A stretch of DNA of 64,000 nucleotides. Origin: Stramonita haemastoma. Lineage: Eukaryota; Mollusca; Gastropoda; Neogastropoda; Muricidae. The notes under the pieces are model-generated. The model was not told where the DNA came from. It saw nothing but the letters and a program-made list of their open reading frames with translations, and ran no database searches. The stretch spans positions 52,438,922 to 52,502,921 of the forward strand of contig CM060335.1 of assembly GCA_030674155.1 (NCBI GenBank), read 5' to 3'. Of this stretch, positions 1 to 11,634 are shown piece by piece. Made by a program: the position numbers and the translations under genes. Each line of letters begins with the position of its first letter. Positions within the stretch are counted from its first letter, which is position 1.

Positions 1-967
1 CCCAACTGAGCATCACATTGGCTTCAGCACCGCTATTAGGCCATTTCCCCCATCGATCAGTGCTGATGATCAAAGCTATCAGGATCAATACCAAGTTAGC
101 GGTGTACATGTGTCTCTCCTCCCCCCCTGTTTACCCACAGGGGCATAAATAAATAAATAAGGAGATCCTGGCCAGCCCACAGCATCATGACCCAATTGGC
201 AACCCAGCAAGCAGCCATCTTTGCTAACAGTGCAGCAGCAAGCAAAATGATTGTCTGATTGATGATGGATTGATTATCCCACACCTCAAACTCACCCTCC
301 CCTCTCCTTCCAGCCACCCCTCCCCCCCTCCTCCCCCTCCTCCCCCTCTCTCCCCCTTCTCCCCTTCTCCTCCTCCTCCTCCTCCTCCTACATGTTGGTG
401 TCAGGCTCAGCTGTATGTGTGGTGGTGGGGTGGGGGGGGGGGGGTGTTAGCAGTAGAGGAAGAGAAACCTCCCAATCCAGGGTGACATCAATGGCGCCCT
501 ATTGATCCCCCCCCCCCCCCCCCTTCTGTCTGCAGGGAGTTTTTTTTTTTGGGGGGGGGTGGAGGTTAGGAGGAGCAGGCACTTAGGAGGAGGAGGGGGG
601 GGGGCAGTGTGGAGGATCTCTCTTCCAAGATAGCTGAGGAGCAGCAGGGGTTGGGATGTCGAGATAGAGGGCAGCTTTTTTTTTTTTCAGGGTGGGGGGA
701 GAGAAAGACCTCTCTATAGTGTGTGTGGTTTCTGCCTTATGGTGTTCGGTTTCGAGTGCGCATGTGATTTTGTTTTGACTGTTTGAGAGTGTGGGTGGGT
801 GTGTGATGTGGTGTGTGTGTAGTGTGTGTGTGTGTGTGTGTTGTTGTGTGTCGTGTGTTGTGCTGCATGCAGGGCATTGATATAGATCTCCTTTCTCAGC
901 TTGGAGTTGCTTCATATACTCTGATACTGTGAAAGGTGTGCTGTTCTGACTGCTGTGGATCCATGCA

Positions 968-1262
968 TCCTCTGAGCCGAACGTATACCTCAGACTGGGA
1001 AACTGTCATGCATCCTCTTGACAAGATCCATCACATCCCTACCACGTAAGGGGAAGATGCATCATCATCCTACTCTGCACACCACTAGGCAGCACGCAGC
1101 ATCCCCTCACACTGATGGAAACTTGGACAATCATGCATCCTCTCTGCACACCACAGCATCAGCACTCATCCACCTCACCACTGAAGGAAGACTGGACAAT
1201 CCATGCATCCTCTCTGCACACCACCACACACATCATCATCCACCTCACGACTGAAGGAAACT
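968..1262. repeat. Imperfect ~80-bp repeat, about 3 units
   Basis: CATGCATCCTCTCTGCACAC, CATCCACCTCACCACTGAAG and GAAACTTGGACAAT recur. Confidence 0.7.
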
Positions 1263-2208
1263 GGACCAGTGTTCTCTCTGCTCTTGTCTTAGCCTCAGTT
1301 TTTAACTAAGTTAGGCCGTGTTCATTCATTCATTCATGCAGTGTTCATGAATCTATAGACTAGTTTGTCTGTGTGTCAGCAGTCTTGCAAAGGAGGAGAA
1401 ACCATTTCAGTGTACATCTGTCCCATTGCAAGATCCAACACGGTCTTCAAATGAAGCTATTATATACTTATTCTATCTTTTACAAAAACTGGAAAAGATC
1501 ATGGTTTAAATGATGTAAACATTTGCAAAAAACAAAAAGAAACCAACAACCTAACACAAAGGCAGCTTCTGGCCCTGTTAAAGACTTACAAGACTTGAGA
1601 AATAAAAGCTTTGAAGGTACCATTATATCTGTAGACAGATCCTCTGATCTTGCTAAAACCATCTTTTGTAAAGCTAAAGATGATAACAATATCTACCCCA
1701 CCCCCCCCATGTGGGGATGCTGGGGGCCTGTCAGTATTAATAGCAGCTTCTCATTTTGGAGATTCTGTGCCAGGAATTCCCTCTTTTCTATCCCTTTCTT
1801 TGTTTCTGACTTACTCCTTTTATCCCTCTCACAACCTCCTTGTAAATTCTGTGCCTTCTTGGTCTACTCTCCTGCCTTTTTTCCAAAAACTGAGAAAGTT
1901 TTAAAATGTAACAATTTCTCTCCCACGCTGATGTCAAATGAGATGTGCTGGTCCTGACTTGTCAGGCGCTTAACAGCAGTGCAACACATTGGCCTATAAC
2001 ATATTCATGAGTAATGACAGACGAAACAACAATAGTTGGTGTCTGAGCGTTTGACAAAGAAGAAAAAGAAGAAGAATATTGAACGAAAAAAAAGAGCAGT
2101 CACATGACCTGATAGATTATAACCTGTCTTGCAGGGCACCATGCCCTGTGTGTTGTAAAAGAATGGGCAGACAACTGAAGAGCAGAGGCTAGGCAGCAAG
2201 ATAACAAA

Positions 2209-2352
2209 CAGTCTTTTCCTTTGGCCTATTTCCAGAAAGTGGCCTCTGGAAAGATATTAGTCTTTTCCTTTTGCTATTTCCAGAAAGTGGCCTCTGGAAA
2301 ATATTAGTCTTTTCCTTTTGCCTATTTCCAGAAAGTGGCCTCTGGAAAGATA
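2209..2352. repeat. ~49-bp repeat, 3 units
   Basis: AGTCTTTTCCTTTTGCCTAT + TTCCAGAAAGTGGCCTCTGG. The unit contains the imperfect palindrome CCAGAAAGTGGCCTCTGG. Confidence 0.9.
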
Positions 2353-2815
2353 ACCCATTCTTTTTTCTTTTGTGCCCTGTTGTTTCCTTTAGATTAGAAG
2401 GACCCGGAGTTAGTTTGAAAAATGGGAATGCATTTTTGGCCCAAAAGGGATTAATTGAGGAGATAATTATAAAATTACTGATGCCTCAGCTTTCAAGGCT
2501 TTGATTGATTGATTGGTGGCTTGATTGATGGGTCCTTCGCTGCACCTGACTTTATGTTGGTTTTCTGTAAAGACATTTTTTCTTCTTAAATCCGGTGCGC
2601 CTCAGCTTCAGATTTGTTTTCTGTCATCGTTACTGCTAGTTACTTGGTGATCAGAGTGAGAAGTTTCATGATTTTGTCCCTATAGGAGAGGGTGATTCGA
2701 GGTGGAATGATTTTTCACTTAAGAAGTAGTTTCATGCATGTGCCTGTGGAATCCCGAAAATGTGCTATGCAATACATAATGTGTAAATGTGTGACTCTGT
2801 TGTAAAGACGATACA

Positions 2816-3212
2816 ATGTCAGGGTCAGTTGAGGAGAGTTGTTGTCAGTTAGAAAGACACCACGCCACAAGACCATGGTCAGGAGACAAACGTTGTGACA
2901 GTGTGCTGCTGTGCACTGCCCTTCTGAATTTATCCTCTGTCAAGAAAAGGAAGCTGGCATGGTTCGGCCATGTCACACGCCACAACACCCTCCCCAAGAC
3001 AGTCCTACAAGGAACACTAGAAGGTGGCAGACGCCGAGGCAGACAAACCAAAAGCTGGATGGTTAACATCAAGGAGTGGACCCACCTGGACAGTCCAACA
3101 CTCATTCGGAAGGCGGAAGGACAGGGCTGGATGGCGACGGCTGGCTGCAGAATTGTCTCTCATGTCTCCTCCACGACCATCCCGGTCATGAGAAAAGAAG
3201 AAGAATAGAAGC
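2816..3212 (+). mobile_element. 5'-truncated LINE (RTE-like), C-terminal end of reverse transcriptase ORF
   Basis: The 2816-3208 frame contains SVKKRKLAWFGHVTRHNTLP, then GGRRRGRQTKSW and a tryptophan-rich tail. This is the standard C-terminal signature of endonuclease-reverse transcriptase polyproteins of animal non-LTR retrotransposons. The typical ending (D-R-A-G-W-R-R-L-A-A-E followed by MSPPRPSRS) is present but in a neighbouring frame from about 3117, so the copy has a one-base indel near 3110-3120 and is dead. A GAA-rich 3' tail follows at 3190-3210. The endonuclease and catalytic domains are absent. Confidence 0.8.
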
Positions 3213-3398
3213 TGTTGTCTTGTGTTCTGATTGTTTTGGAATTGCTACTTTTACTACTGTTTTAGATTGTCAGCTTTTACTTTGTAGACATTTGGATTTT
3301 GATGCCACAGTGATATAACATTACATACTTTTAACATAAATTCTTAACACAGATCTTTTTGGTTCTGACATAACGAGAGACTTTTGACATCACAATGA

Positions 3399-3439
3399 TA
3401 GACTTTGGAGTTCATGTTTTATGTGAACTCCAAAGTCTA
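3399..3439. other. 16-bp perfect hairpin
   Basis: TAGACTTTGGAGTTCA (3399-3414) pairs with TGAACTCCAAAGTCTA (3424-3439) around a 9-bp loop. Confidence 0.85.
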
Positions 3440-3944
3440 CCGTAGACTTCAATATCATTAATTATCAATTATCCTAGTTGTTGAATGTCTTTTTTTCTAA
3501 TGCAGATATAAACTTTCACTTTAATAGTCATAGATTTTGACCCTTTAAAATTGCGGTTATAGATTTTTGCCCTTGACTGTTGAGGTCCAGATTTTTGCAC
3601 TGACATGGCTTATGAAGTTTGGTTTTGATTTTGGTTTTCACTTTGTGTGAGACTTTTTTGTCATATTAATTTTGAGACTTTTGCTGTGGTATGGGTTATA
3701 GTGATGGTTGCATGATTTGGCTTTTAGACATATATATATATACACTTTTAGTTACTGACTTGAATGTTGACATCATAACAACAGATTTTGACATTACTGT
3801 TACTGTCTGATGTTGACATCACAGTGGCAGACTTTGACTTCTCTTCTTGGTGTTTGGCTGTGATGGTGCCCTGTAGTTATCATTATCTGTAATATCACTG
3901 AGTGTGAACAGACAAATTGACTTGAAGATTATAATTATCTGGTT

Positions 3945-4290
3945 ATGTGTGCCAATCATCGTCCTTGAAAAGTTGTTTGTGTGTGGTGTGCCCTGTAGTT
4001 ATCATTATCTGGTTATGGATGTAGTCATGTGTGCGGATCATCACCTTGACAAGGTGTGTGTGTGTGTGGTGTGCCCTGTAGTTATCATAGTCATGTGTGC
4101 GGATCATCGTCCTTGACAAGCAGTGTGTGGTGTGCCCGGTAGTTATCATGATCTGGTTATGGATTTAGTGATGTGTCACAGTGTGCGGATCATCGTTCAT
4201 GACAAGCGGTGTGTGTGTGGTGTGCCCTGTAGTTATCATAGTCATGTGTGCCGATCATCACCTTGACAAGGTGTGTGTGTGTGTGTGCAG
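3945..4290. repeat. Imperfect ~65-85-bp repeat ending in the L27 exon acceptor
   Basis: Each of about five units carries TGTGTGCGGATCATC, CTTGACAAG, a GT tract, TGTGCCCTGTAGTTATCAT. The last unit (from 4247) is cut off in its GT tract, which directly becomes the polypyrimidine-like run GTGTGTGTGTGTGCAG of the splice acceptor. Confidence 0.85.
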
Positions 4291-4423
4291 ACATTCAGGA
4301 GTTTTACGAGACGACGCTGCTGGACGACAACAAGACTCGCACGAAAAGACGCTGGAAACACTGCGCATCGCCAGCAAGTGGGAGCGTGAAGCCCCCGCCA
4401 CCAACAGCCAGCCCAAGACAGAG
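4291..4423 (+). CDS. dlg1: disks large (DLG1-like MAGUK), exon encoding the end of L27 and the segment after it; frameshifted
   Basis: Disks large is a membrane-associated guanylate kinase scaffold. It acts in basolateral polarity with Scribble and Lgl, at septate junctions and at synapses; its N-terminal L27 domain pairs with L27 domains of other scaffolds. Seen: acceptor (GT)n-CAG at 4271-4290, donor GAG|GTAGGG at 4423/4424. The first two bases complete an Asp codon begun in the previous exon. From 4293 the frame reads IQEFYETTLLDDNKT, which matches the third L27 helix of fly Dlg. From 4337 a different frame reads SHEKTLETLRIASKWERE, matching the segment after L27 in fly Dlg. One missing base near 4335-4337 would join the two, so this is a sequencing or assembly deletion or a true frameshift. 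With that base restored the exon ends in phase 0. The N-terminal half of L27 is not in the window. Identity rests on remembered family sequence, not on a search. Confidence 0.85.
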
Positions 4424-4447
4424 GTAGGGTGACTCCCCAGCTGATCA

Positions 4448-4966
4448 CAGGCAGAAAGGCAGGCACTGAGGCAGAAAGGCAGGCAGGAGAGCAGGCAGGC
4501 AGCTGAGGCAGCAATAGGCAGGCAGGCAGGCACTGAGGCAGCATGAGGCAGGCAGCACTGAGGCAGACAGGCAGGCAGGCAGGCACTGAGGCAGACACAG
4601 GCAGCACTGAGGCAGGCAGCGCACTGAGGCAGGCAGGCACTGAGGCAGGCAGGCACTGAGGCAGGCAGGCAGGCAACAGCACTGAGGCAGGCAAGCACTG
4701 AGGCAGGCAGTGAGGCAGGCACTGAGGCAGGCAAGCACTGAGGCAGCAGCACTGAGGCAGGCAGGCACTGAGGCAGGCAGGCACTGAGGCAGGCAGGCAG
4801 GCACTGAGGCAGGCAGGCACTGAGGCAGGCAGGAGCAAGGCAGGCAGCATGAGGCAGGCAGGCAGCAGGCAGCAGGCACTGAGGCAGGCAGGCACACTGA
4901 GGCAGGCAGGCACAGGCAGGCAGGCAGCACTGAGGCAGGCAGGCACTGAGGCAGCTGCAAGGCAGT
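4448..4966. repeat. GGCAGGCAGGCACTGA minisatellite just after the L27 exon donor
   Basis: The 12-20-bp units are built from GCAG/GGCA and CACTGA, about 520 bp in all, starting 25 bp after the exon end. The minus strand is open in several frames (C-L-P-A-S repeats); not a gene. Confidence 0.9.
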
Positions 4967-5599
4967 GTGTGGCCCTGGGGGCAGGAGGGGGGAGGGGGGG
5001 AGAAAGAGGGCCTGTTTTGTTTCTGAGCAAGCCTCAGAATCCACTTCTTGCTGCAGTGGTGGAATCTTTGCCTGCAGACAAAAGAAGACCAGAAAAATCT
5101 GCTTTGGCAAAAGTTGGGTTCTTAGATTTGGGTTCTTAGATGTAAAAAAAAAAAAAAAATTAAAAAGGAAGAAAAAAATCTGATTTCTGTGTAGAATATG
5201 GTCATGAATACTCCTCCCAGGCACAGTGATATTCTACAGGAAACTTTTTTTGTGTGTTTTCTTTCTGTTATTCAGATTGATGTGTTTTTGTTATTCAGAT
5301 AGCTATGTTTTACCTGTTATTCAAACTGATGTTTTCTTTTAATCAAAGTTATGTTTTCCGGTACTCAGATGAAATTAGTTTTTTTTTCTGTTATAAATTC
5401 AAATTCAGATGCTTTTCTGTTATCCATTGATACATTTTTCTGTAATTCAAATTGATGGAGGCAGACCTCCTGTTGTTGAACAGCTGTTGAGGGGGGGGGG
5501 GGGGGAGACAAGACTAAGAAAGAAAGTGGAAGGCATAAAATGATAATTATTCATACCTTATTTTATGACATGGATTTTTGGCGTTTGTTTAGTTTGGTC

Positions 5600-5985
5600 T
5601 GGGTGTTTTTGTCCCTTAGTCAGGGCTTTGAGTTTCAGTAATCATTGCCAGTGGGGAGATTGGGCGTATGCGACCACTTTTGCCCACCATGAAGGTAGCC
5701 TCATTCCAACTTCGGGGTTGGTTGTATGCTGGGTATGTTTATGTTTTCATAACCCATCACATGCTGATGTGAATCACAGCATCTTAAATGTGCATTATTT
5801 GATCTTCAGCATGTGTATATGAAGGGGATTAAGGCACTGGCAGGTCTGCTCTTGAAGTTGACTTGGGACATCGTAAAAACTTCACCAGTAATTCACTAGA
5901 TACTGCTGAGATTCGAACCAGCGGCTTCATGGACCCATGGGAGTGCAGTTGAACAGTCTTAACCACTTTGCCGCCACAGCGTTTA
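5600..5985 (-). mobile_element. SINE family C, tRNA-Ser/Leu-like head
   Basis: The minus strand from 5981 reads CGCTGTGGCGGCAAAGTGGT as box A, with a long variable region and box B GGTTCGAATCTCAG, like a class II tRNA. The body has GGCACTGGCAGGTCTGC (on +) and GGTTGGTTGTATGCTGGGTA, a dispersed repeat I associate with marine gastropod sequence. The 3' limit is uncertain. Confidence 0.6.
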
Positions 5986-6236
5986 TTATTCTCCCAATTC
6001 TTCACCCCTGCAAGTTGTTACCATTTCTCAAGCTTCTCAGTATCCTCAATTTTTGTTGTGAACAGTTGTACAGTTTTGCACCCCTAGCAATATGAAGTGA
6101 GGTGACCCCAGCTGCCCCCTCTGACAGGCGTGGCTGTGTGCACAGGCTTTAAGCCCCACCTTTGCTTTGGGGAAGCCGGGTTTGTTCAGAGGCCCCGTGT
6201 TTACCCTGACATGCTCCGGCTTTGAGGCCAGACGAG

Positions 6237-6438
6237 GAGGGATGGGTGATAACCTCTTGACCCAAGCTGCACTGCACTGCAGTCCCCTGCTGCATTGCTC
6301 TTTGAGGGATGGGGGATAACCTCTTGCCCCAAGCTGCACTGCACTGCAGTTCCCTGCTGCATTGCTCTTTGAGGGATGGGGGATAACCTCTTGCCCCAAG
6401 CTGCACTGCACTGCAGTTCCCTGCTGCATTGCTCTTTG
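6237..6438. repeat. 67-bp repeat, 3 units
   Basis: GGATGGGGGATAACCTCTTG, AAGCTGCACTGCACTGCAGT and CCCTGCTGCATTGCTCTTTG repeat at 67-bp spacing with few differences. Confidence 0.9.
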
Positions 6439-6504
6439 CCCCTCCCTGAACCAGTTTCTGTGTTAGCCGTAATAAATGGAGTGCCATTAATGCTATAATA
6501 AATT

Positions 6505-6995
6505 CAGCAGAAGCTGATGCTAATCAGCTGAAACTGCTAGGTTCTGTAAACTGATGCTAATCAGCTGAAACTGCTAGGTTCTGTAAACTGATGCTAATCA
6601 GCTGAAACTGCTAGGTTCTGTAAACTGATGCTAATCAGCTGAAACTGCTAGGTTCTGTAAACTGATGCTAATCAGCTGAAACTGCTAGGTTCTGTAAACT
6701 GATGCTAATCAGCTGAAACTGCTAGGTTCTGTAAACTGATGCTAATCAGCTGAAACTGCTAGGTTCTGTAAACTGATGCTAATCAGCTGAAACTGCTAGG
6801 TTCTGTAAACTGATGCTAATCAGCTGAAACTGCTAGGTTCTGTAAACTGATGCTAATCAGCTGAAACTGCTAGGTTCTGTAAACTGATGCTAATCAGCTG
6901 AAACTGCCAGGTTCTCTAAACTGATGCTAATCAGCTGAAACTGTTGTATTGTGTAACCTGATGCTGGTCAGCTGAAACTGGTGTATTCTGTGTAA
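6505..6995. repeat. 37-bp tandem array, about 13 units
   Basis: The unit AACTGATGCTAATCAGCTGA + AACTGCTAGGTTCTGTA is almost identical in the middle and diverges at the 3' end. It contains the CTGAT/ATCAG palindrome and a CAGCTG. Confidence 0.95.
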
Positions 6996-7051
6996 CCTGA
7001 TGCCTTGAAGTTCAGTGGTACCCCTGGCCCACTATCTGGTGTCAGTGTAGA

Positions 7052-7053
7052 GT

Positions 7054-7127
<74 letters not shown>

Positions 7128-7135
7128 TGTGTGTG

Positions 7136-7182
<47 letters not shown>

Positions 7183-7300
7183 TGTGTGTGTGTTCCTTCT
7201 TTAGTTTTTTTTCTCTTCACTCATAGTAATATTAAGACAAAAAAGGATGTCATGGTGAAATTTCGTAAAATTGTGTGGCATTAAAAGAATGTGTGTTTGT

Positions 7301-7354
<54 letters not shown>

Positions 7355-7398
7355 GTGTGTGTGTGTGTGTCACTGTGTGTGTGTGTCACTGTGTGTGT

Positions 7399-7436
<38 letters not shown>

Positions 7437-7510
7437 TGTGTGTGTGTGTGTGTGTCACTGTCTGTGTGTCACTGTCTGTGTGTCAGTCTGTGTGTGTGCG
7501 TGCGTGTGTG
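7052..7510. repeat. Two (TG)n tracts with TCAC interruptions
   Basis: 7053-7190 and 7300-7510 are (TG)n broken by GTGTCACTGTGTG words. The same interruption is frequent at 11305-11684. Confidence 0.95.
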
Positions 7511-7912
7511 TGTGTAATTTGGAATTCTACTATAGAATTAGAAAACTGAGTAATGTGCTTGACTTTTTATGTTCATTCCTGAAGATTTGAAGATATCAGA
7601 GCTGGTGCAAGAATTGTTGTCTGTGATTGTGTTCAGGAATTTAATCAGCCCTCCAAGGAAAGGCCATGTATATCATTTTAAATGGAGTTCGCTGATACTA
7701 GAATCCTAAATGCTGCAACATCTTAAAGTATGCTTTGCTGTCTGAGCAAGCTTGATTTGTTTTTCAAAAAGTAAGATGCTAATTTCAGCATACATTTTTG
7801 AAGTTGATGCATAAACATGATAAACGTACCAAAATGCCAGTTACCAACTTGAAAGACTTACTGTCTACCCTCAGCATTTTTTTTCTCTTTTTTTTTTAAA
7901 ACAAATATTATG

Positions 7913-7976
<64 letters not shown>

Positions 7977-7981
7977 AGAGA
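7913..7981. repeat. (GA)n microsatellite
   Basis: An uninterrupted GA tract except for one GGA. Confidence 0.95.
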
Positions 7982-8477
7982 TTGTGCATAAGTTAATCTA
8001 GAAGGAGCAAGATAAATTGCTAAATTGATAAGATGAAACACCTTGACCCCGGTATTGCTTGCTGATAATTTTCAGCAGATTTAAAAAATTTTGTCTGGAT
8101 TTAGTCAGGACATAGTCCAGGCTGTGTGATTATTCTGTGTCCTGTTTTGAATTGAGAAATGCCCTAACAAATTTATCAGCTGTATTCTGTCACAGAATCT
8201 CCTATTAAAATTAAAAAAAAATTTTTTTTAAAGGATTGCAACCAGTTTTGATAAGCATCAAATGGAATTTATTGAGAGAGTGTGTTTTTTCATGGTAACT
8301 GTCCTCCATATGCATAGACTGTCTGCATAAATTATTGAAGCAATTCAGCGTCATTGGACATTACTGTATTATACTGGCCATGCTGCTGACTGTTCAAGCC
8401 TAACCACAGTGACACTGACACAACACAAGAGGGAAGGGCCCTTACCTGGACAGGGGTGTGAGAGGACAGGTTTCCAA

Positions 8478-8625
8478 ATGAGCATAGGATTTATGGAAAA
8501 CATAGGATTAATGGAAAACATAGGATTTATAGAAAACAGGATTTATAGAAAACAGGATTTATAGAAAACATAGGATTTATAGAAAAACAGGATTTATAGA
8601 GAAAACAGGATTTATAGACCCCTCT
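8478..8625. repeat. ~20-bp AGGATTTATAGAAAACAT repeat
   Basis: About seven imperfect units of ATAGGATTTATAGAAAACA. Confidence 0.9.
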
Positions 8626-8697
8626 AGTATAGTTCTCCACACCATGGGCATGATTTGTGATTGAAAAGCCAAGTCTACAGTTTTCTGATTCATTCTG

Positions 8698-8721
8698 CTA
8701 GTGTTAGTGTTAGTGTTAGTG

Positions 8722-8777
<56 letters not shown>

Positions 8778-8798
8778 GTTGTTGTTGTTGTTGTTGTC
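8698..8798. repeat. TTAGTG, TG and TTG compound microsatellite
   Basis: Four to five GTTAGT units, then (TG)n, then (TTG)n. Confidence 0.95.
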
Positions 8799-9169
8799 TT
8801 CAATTTAACGTCTGTTCACTCTAAGTGATATTAGACAAGAGAAGTGGAAAGTGTAATGGAAGTGAGTGGAAGGGGTGAAAAGAGAAAACATTATAAGATA
8901 GCATTAATGGTGGTGTTTTTGTACCTTCAAAAAAAAAAAAAAAAAAAAAGATAAAAACAATACTCTTAAAACCAGGAGCAAAATTTAAACTCAACAAAGT
9001 AGGAACAATTAACAATAATAATGTAACTACAGTAAATGTTCAAGTGGGCTGTGCAGTAAACATCCAACTATGGCAAAGGCTAACTTTGAATTTTCAAATA
9101 CATTTTCCAGAGACTGCTCAGAAAATGCAGGCAAAAATGGTTTTAGAATTGGGCACTCAAATATGATAT

Positions 9170-9171
<2 letters not shown>

Positions 9172-9247
<76 letters not shown>
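9172..9247. repeat. (TG)n microsatellite
   Basis: About 37 dinucleotides. Confidence 0.95.
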
Positions 9248-9250
<3 letters not shown>

Positions 9251-9769
9251 GGGGCATTGTGCTATAGGTTCATTGAGAACAGAGAACATTTGGCCAGTGT
9301 GAGTGTAGGTGTCATGGTGGGAAGGGGAGGGGGGGGGGATACAAGATTGCCTCGTGGCTTGATCATCGATCCAGTGATCTGGTGACCAGAGTGTGAGTGG
9401 GCAGGTTTGAGCCTGTGCTGAAGTGTCCCTTAGGGGGATTTTCCCCTGGACGTAACACAGGTATTGATCCATTTCCCTGGGGGTCCAGCATGCGCGTTCA
9501 TTTAAAACTTATCCACTCCTCACGGAAGAGTGGGCTAGCTTGTAGCCTAGGTGGGGTTTGGATCACACACACACCCAGCATGCCTCCTAGAAAGAGCTGG
9601 GCTCCCCAGGTTCAGCTTACCCCAGACACACTGGCAGGAAAATGTGATGCAGTGCACTGCAACACGCCAACAGGCCCTGTGATGTTTGGAATGAGAAGTC
9701 AGGCCAGCAGGCCCTCCCTGGCTGTACAAGGGGGGGGGACGCCTGAGGCTGAGGAGAGCAGACGGGAGA

Positions 9770-10256
9770 GATGCACTGCAGGCTGAGAGAGAGACAGAGA
9801 GAGAGAGAGAGTGCACTGCAGGCTGAGAGAGAGACACAGAGAGAGAGAGTGCACTGCAGGCTGAGAGAGAGACAGAAGAGACAGAGAGAGAGAGTGCACT
9901 GCAGGCTGAGAGAGAGACACAGAGAGAGAGAGTGCACTGCAGGCTGAGAGAAGAACAGAGAGAGAGATGCACTGCAGGCGAGAGAGAGACACGAGAGAGA
10001 GAGTGCACTGCAGGCTGAGAGAGAGAACAGAGAGAGAGTGCACTGCAGCTGAGAGAGACAGAGAGAGAGGAGTGCACTGCAGGCTGAGAGAGAGACAGAA
10101 GAGAGAGTGCACTGCAGGCTGAGAGAGAGACAGAGAGAGAGTGGGGAGAGAGGAGAGACAGAGAGAGAGAGAGAGACGCAGGGAGAGAGAGACAGAGAGA
10201 GAGAAGAGAGGAGGATGAGGAGAGAGAGACAGAGAGAGAGGGGAGAGAGAGAAGAG

Positions 10257-10287
<31 letters not shown>

Positions 10288-10290
10288 CAT
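9770..10290. repeat. ~40-bp GTGCACTGCAGGCTGAGAGAG minisatellite fading into (GA)n
   Basis: About nine units of AGTGCACTGCAGGCTGAGAG plus an AGAGACAGAGAG spacer to 10140, then irregular GA/GACA. The minus frame of 266 codons is S/L/C repeat, not a gene. Confidence 0.9.
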
Positions 10291-10825
10291 GCGATCATCT
10301 AGAACAAACACTACAGCAGCTAGCTCTGAACAGAAACGCATGTGCATGCATGAATGTGTACTGTTATGTGACTTTTTTCTTTCCCTGGGACAGGGGGAGA
10401 ATGAGGAGTCAAGTCTCCACTTTGCTGTTTACAGTTCATTGTCTCTTGTGAGGGGTTTGGGTGGGGGTGGTTGGGGGGGGGGGGGGATGGGGGGGCAGTG
10501 ATAGAATGGATGTTATGTTCGTTTTTTGTGTGACATATGTGGAAGAGTGTATTCATAAAAAGTAGCACCATTAGTATATTATGTTATTCCTTCCTTTCCT
10601 GAAGTGTGTGTGTGTGTGTGTTCGTGCATGCGTGCTCCGCTACCCCCCCCCCCCCCCCCTTTTTTTTTTCTTTTGGGGTTTTTTTTGGTTTGTTTTATTT
10701 TAAAATGCAGGTAGAGAGTGTGTTTGTGCAGCTGTGGGGAGAAGGGAAGTAATGAGTGTGTGTTGGAGGCAGCGTGGGAAAGGAGGCAAGGCAGAACACT
10801 GAGAGGTAGAATGTGCAGTGCTAAG

Positions 10826-10933
10826 GTGTATGTATGTAGTATGTATGTATGTATGTATGTATGTATGTAGTATGTATGTATGTAGTATGTATGTATATGT
10901 ATGTACCCCATAAGCTAAAGTTGAGCCAGAGTG

Positions 10934-11000
<67 letters not shown>
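10826..11000. repeat. (GTAT)n then (TG)n microsatellites
   Basis: 10826-10903 GTAT units with GTAGTAT variants; 10936-11000 TG. Confidence 0.95.
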
Positions 11001-11001
<1 letters not shown>

Positions 11002-11302
11002 AGTGCCTTTTTACATCCAGTCTCCATGTGTATACTCTACAGTTTTGTCAGTTTTGTCATCCGTTCCCACTGGCACACAATGGCCTGCTCTTCCCAAAAG
11101 TGGAACAGGTTTTAACATGTGTGCAAGATGTTCATCGTGCATTTGCACATGGGACCTTGGTTTATAGTCTTATCTGAAGGACTTAGGAAGTGGATTGACA
11201 CTGATGTTAACTTAAGGAAAAATCCTCTTGAATGAGATTCGAACCTGGGTCAGCAGATCACGAGTGCAATGCACATCACTCTAACCACCAGGCTATCCCC
11301 CG
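10999..11302 (-). mobile_element. SINE family B, full-length copy with tRNA head
   Basis: The minus strand begins GGGGATAGCCTGGTGGTTAG (box A) and reaches GGTTCGAATCTC (box B) about 50 bp later, so the head is tRNA-derived. The body contains GATAAGACTATAAACCAAGG and CAGGCCATTGTGTGCCAGTG, shared with the copies at 57978 and 54630. TG microsatellites abut both ends. Confidence 0.75.
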
Positions 11303-11304
<2 letters not shown>

Positions 11305-11362
<58 letters not shown>

Positions 11363-11399
11363 TGTGTGTCACTGTGTGTGTGTGTGTGTGTGTCACTGT

Positions 11400-11430
<31 letters not shown>

Positions 11431-11438
11431 TGTGTGTC

Positions 11439-11502
<64 letters not shown>

Positions 11503-11504
11503 TC

Positions 11505-11558
<54 letters not shown>

Positions 11559-11634
11559 TGTGTCACTGTGTGTGTGTCACTGTGTGTGTGTGTGTGACTC
11601 TGTGTGTGTGTGTGTGTCACTGTGTGTGTGTGTC

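Larger units (their letters stand above)
1..4290 (+). other. dlg1: intron upstream of the L27 exon (5' end outside window)
   Basis: No exon was found here. 1-967 is single-copy-looking with C- and G-runs (507-523, 432-444, 595-604) and a short TG tract near 820. 1263-2208 is AT-rich with no recognisable feature. 2353-2815 is unremarkable. 3213-3940 is AT-rich with loosely repeated GACTTTGACATCAC-like words and a hairpin at 3399-3439. Repeats and the LINE fragment are listed separately. The beginning of L27 must lie further upstream. Confidence 0.6.

Noticed and set aside
1523..1957. 144-codon ORF in AT-rich DNA
   Set aside because: No domain, AT-rich codons unlike the dlg exons, no acceptor or donor.
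4242..5224. Minus-strand C-L-P-A-S-rich ORFs of up to 262 codons
   Set aside because: They arise from the GGCAGGCACTGA array and overlap the real L27 exon on the other strand.
9345..9420. tRNA-like patch with GGTTTGAGCCTGTGC
   Set aside because: Only a box B-like word; box A and a family match are not convincing.
9547..10347. Minus-strand 266-codon Ser/Leu-rich ORF
   Set aside because: Translation of a GA-rich minisatellite.
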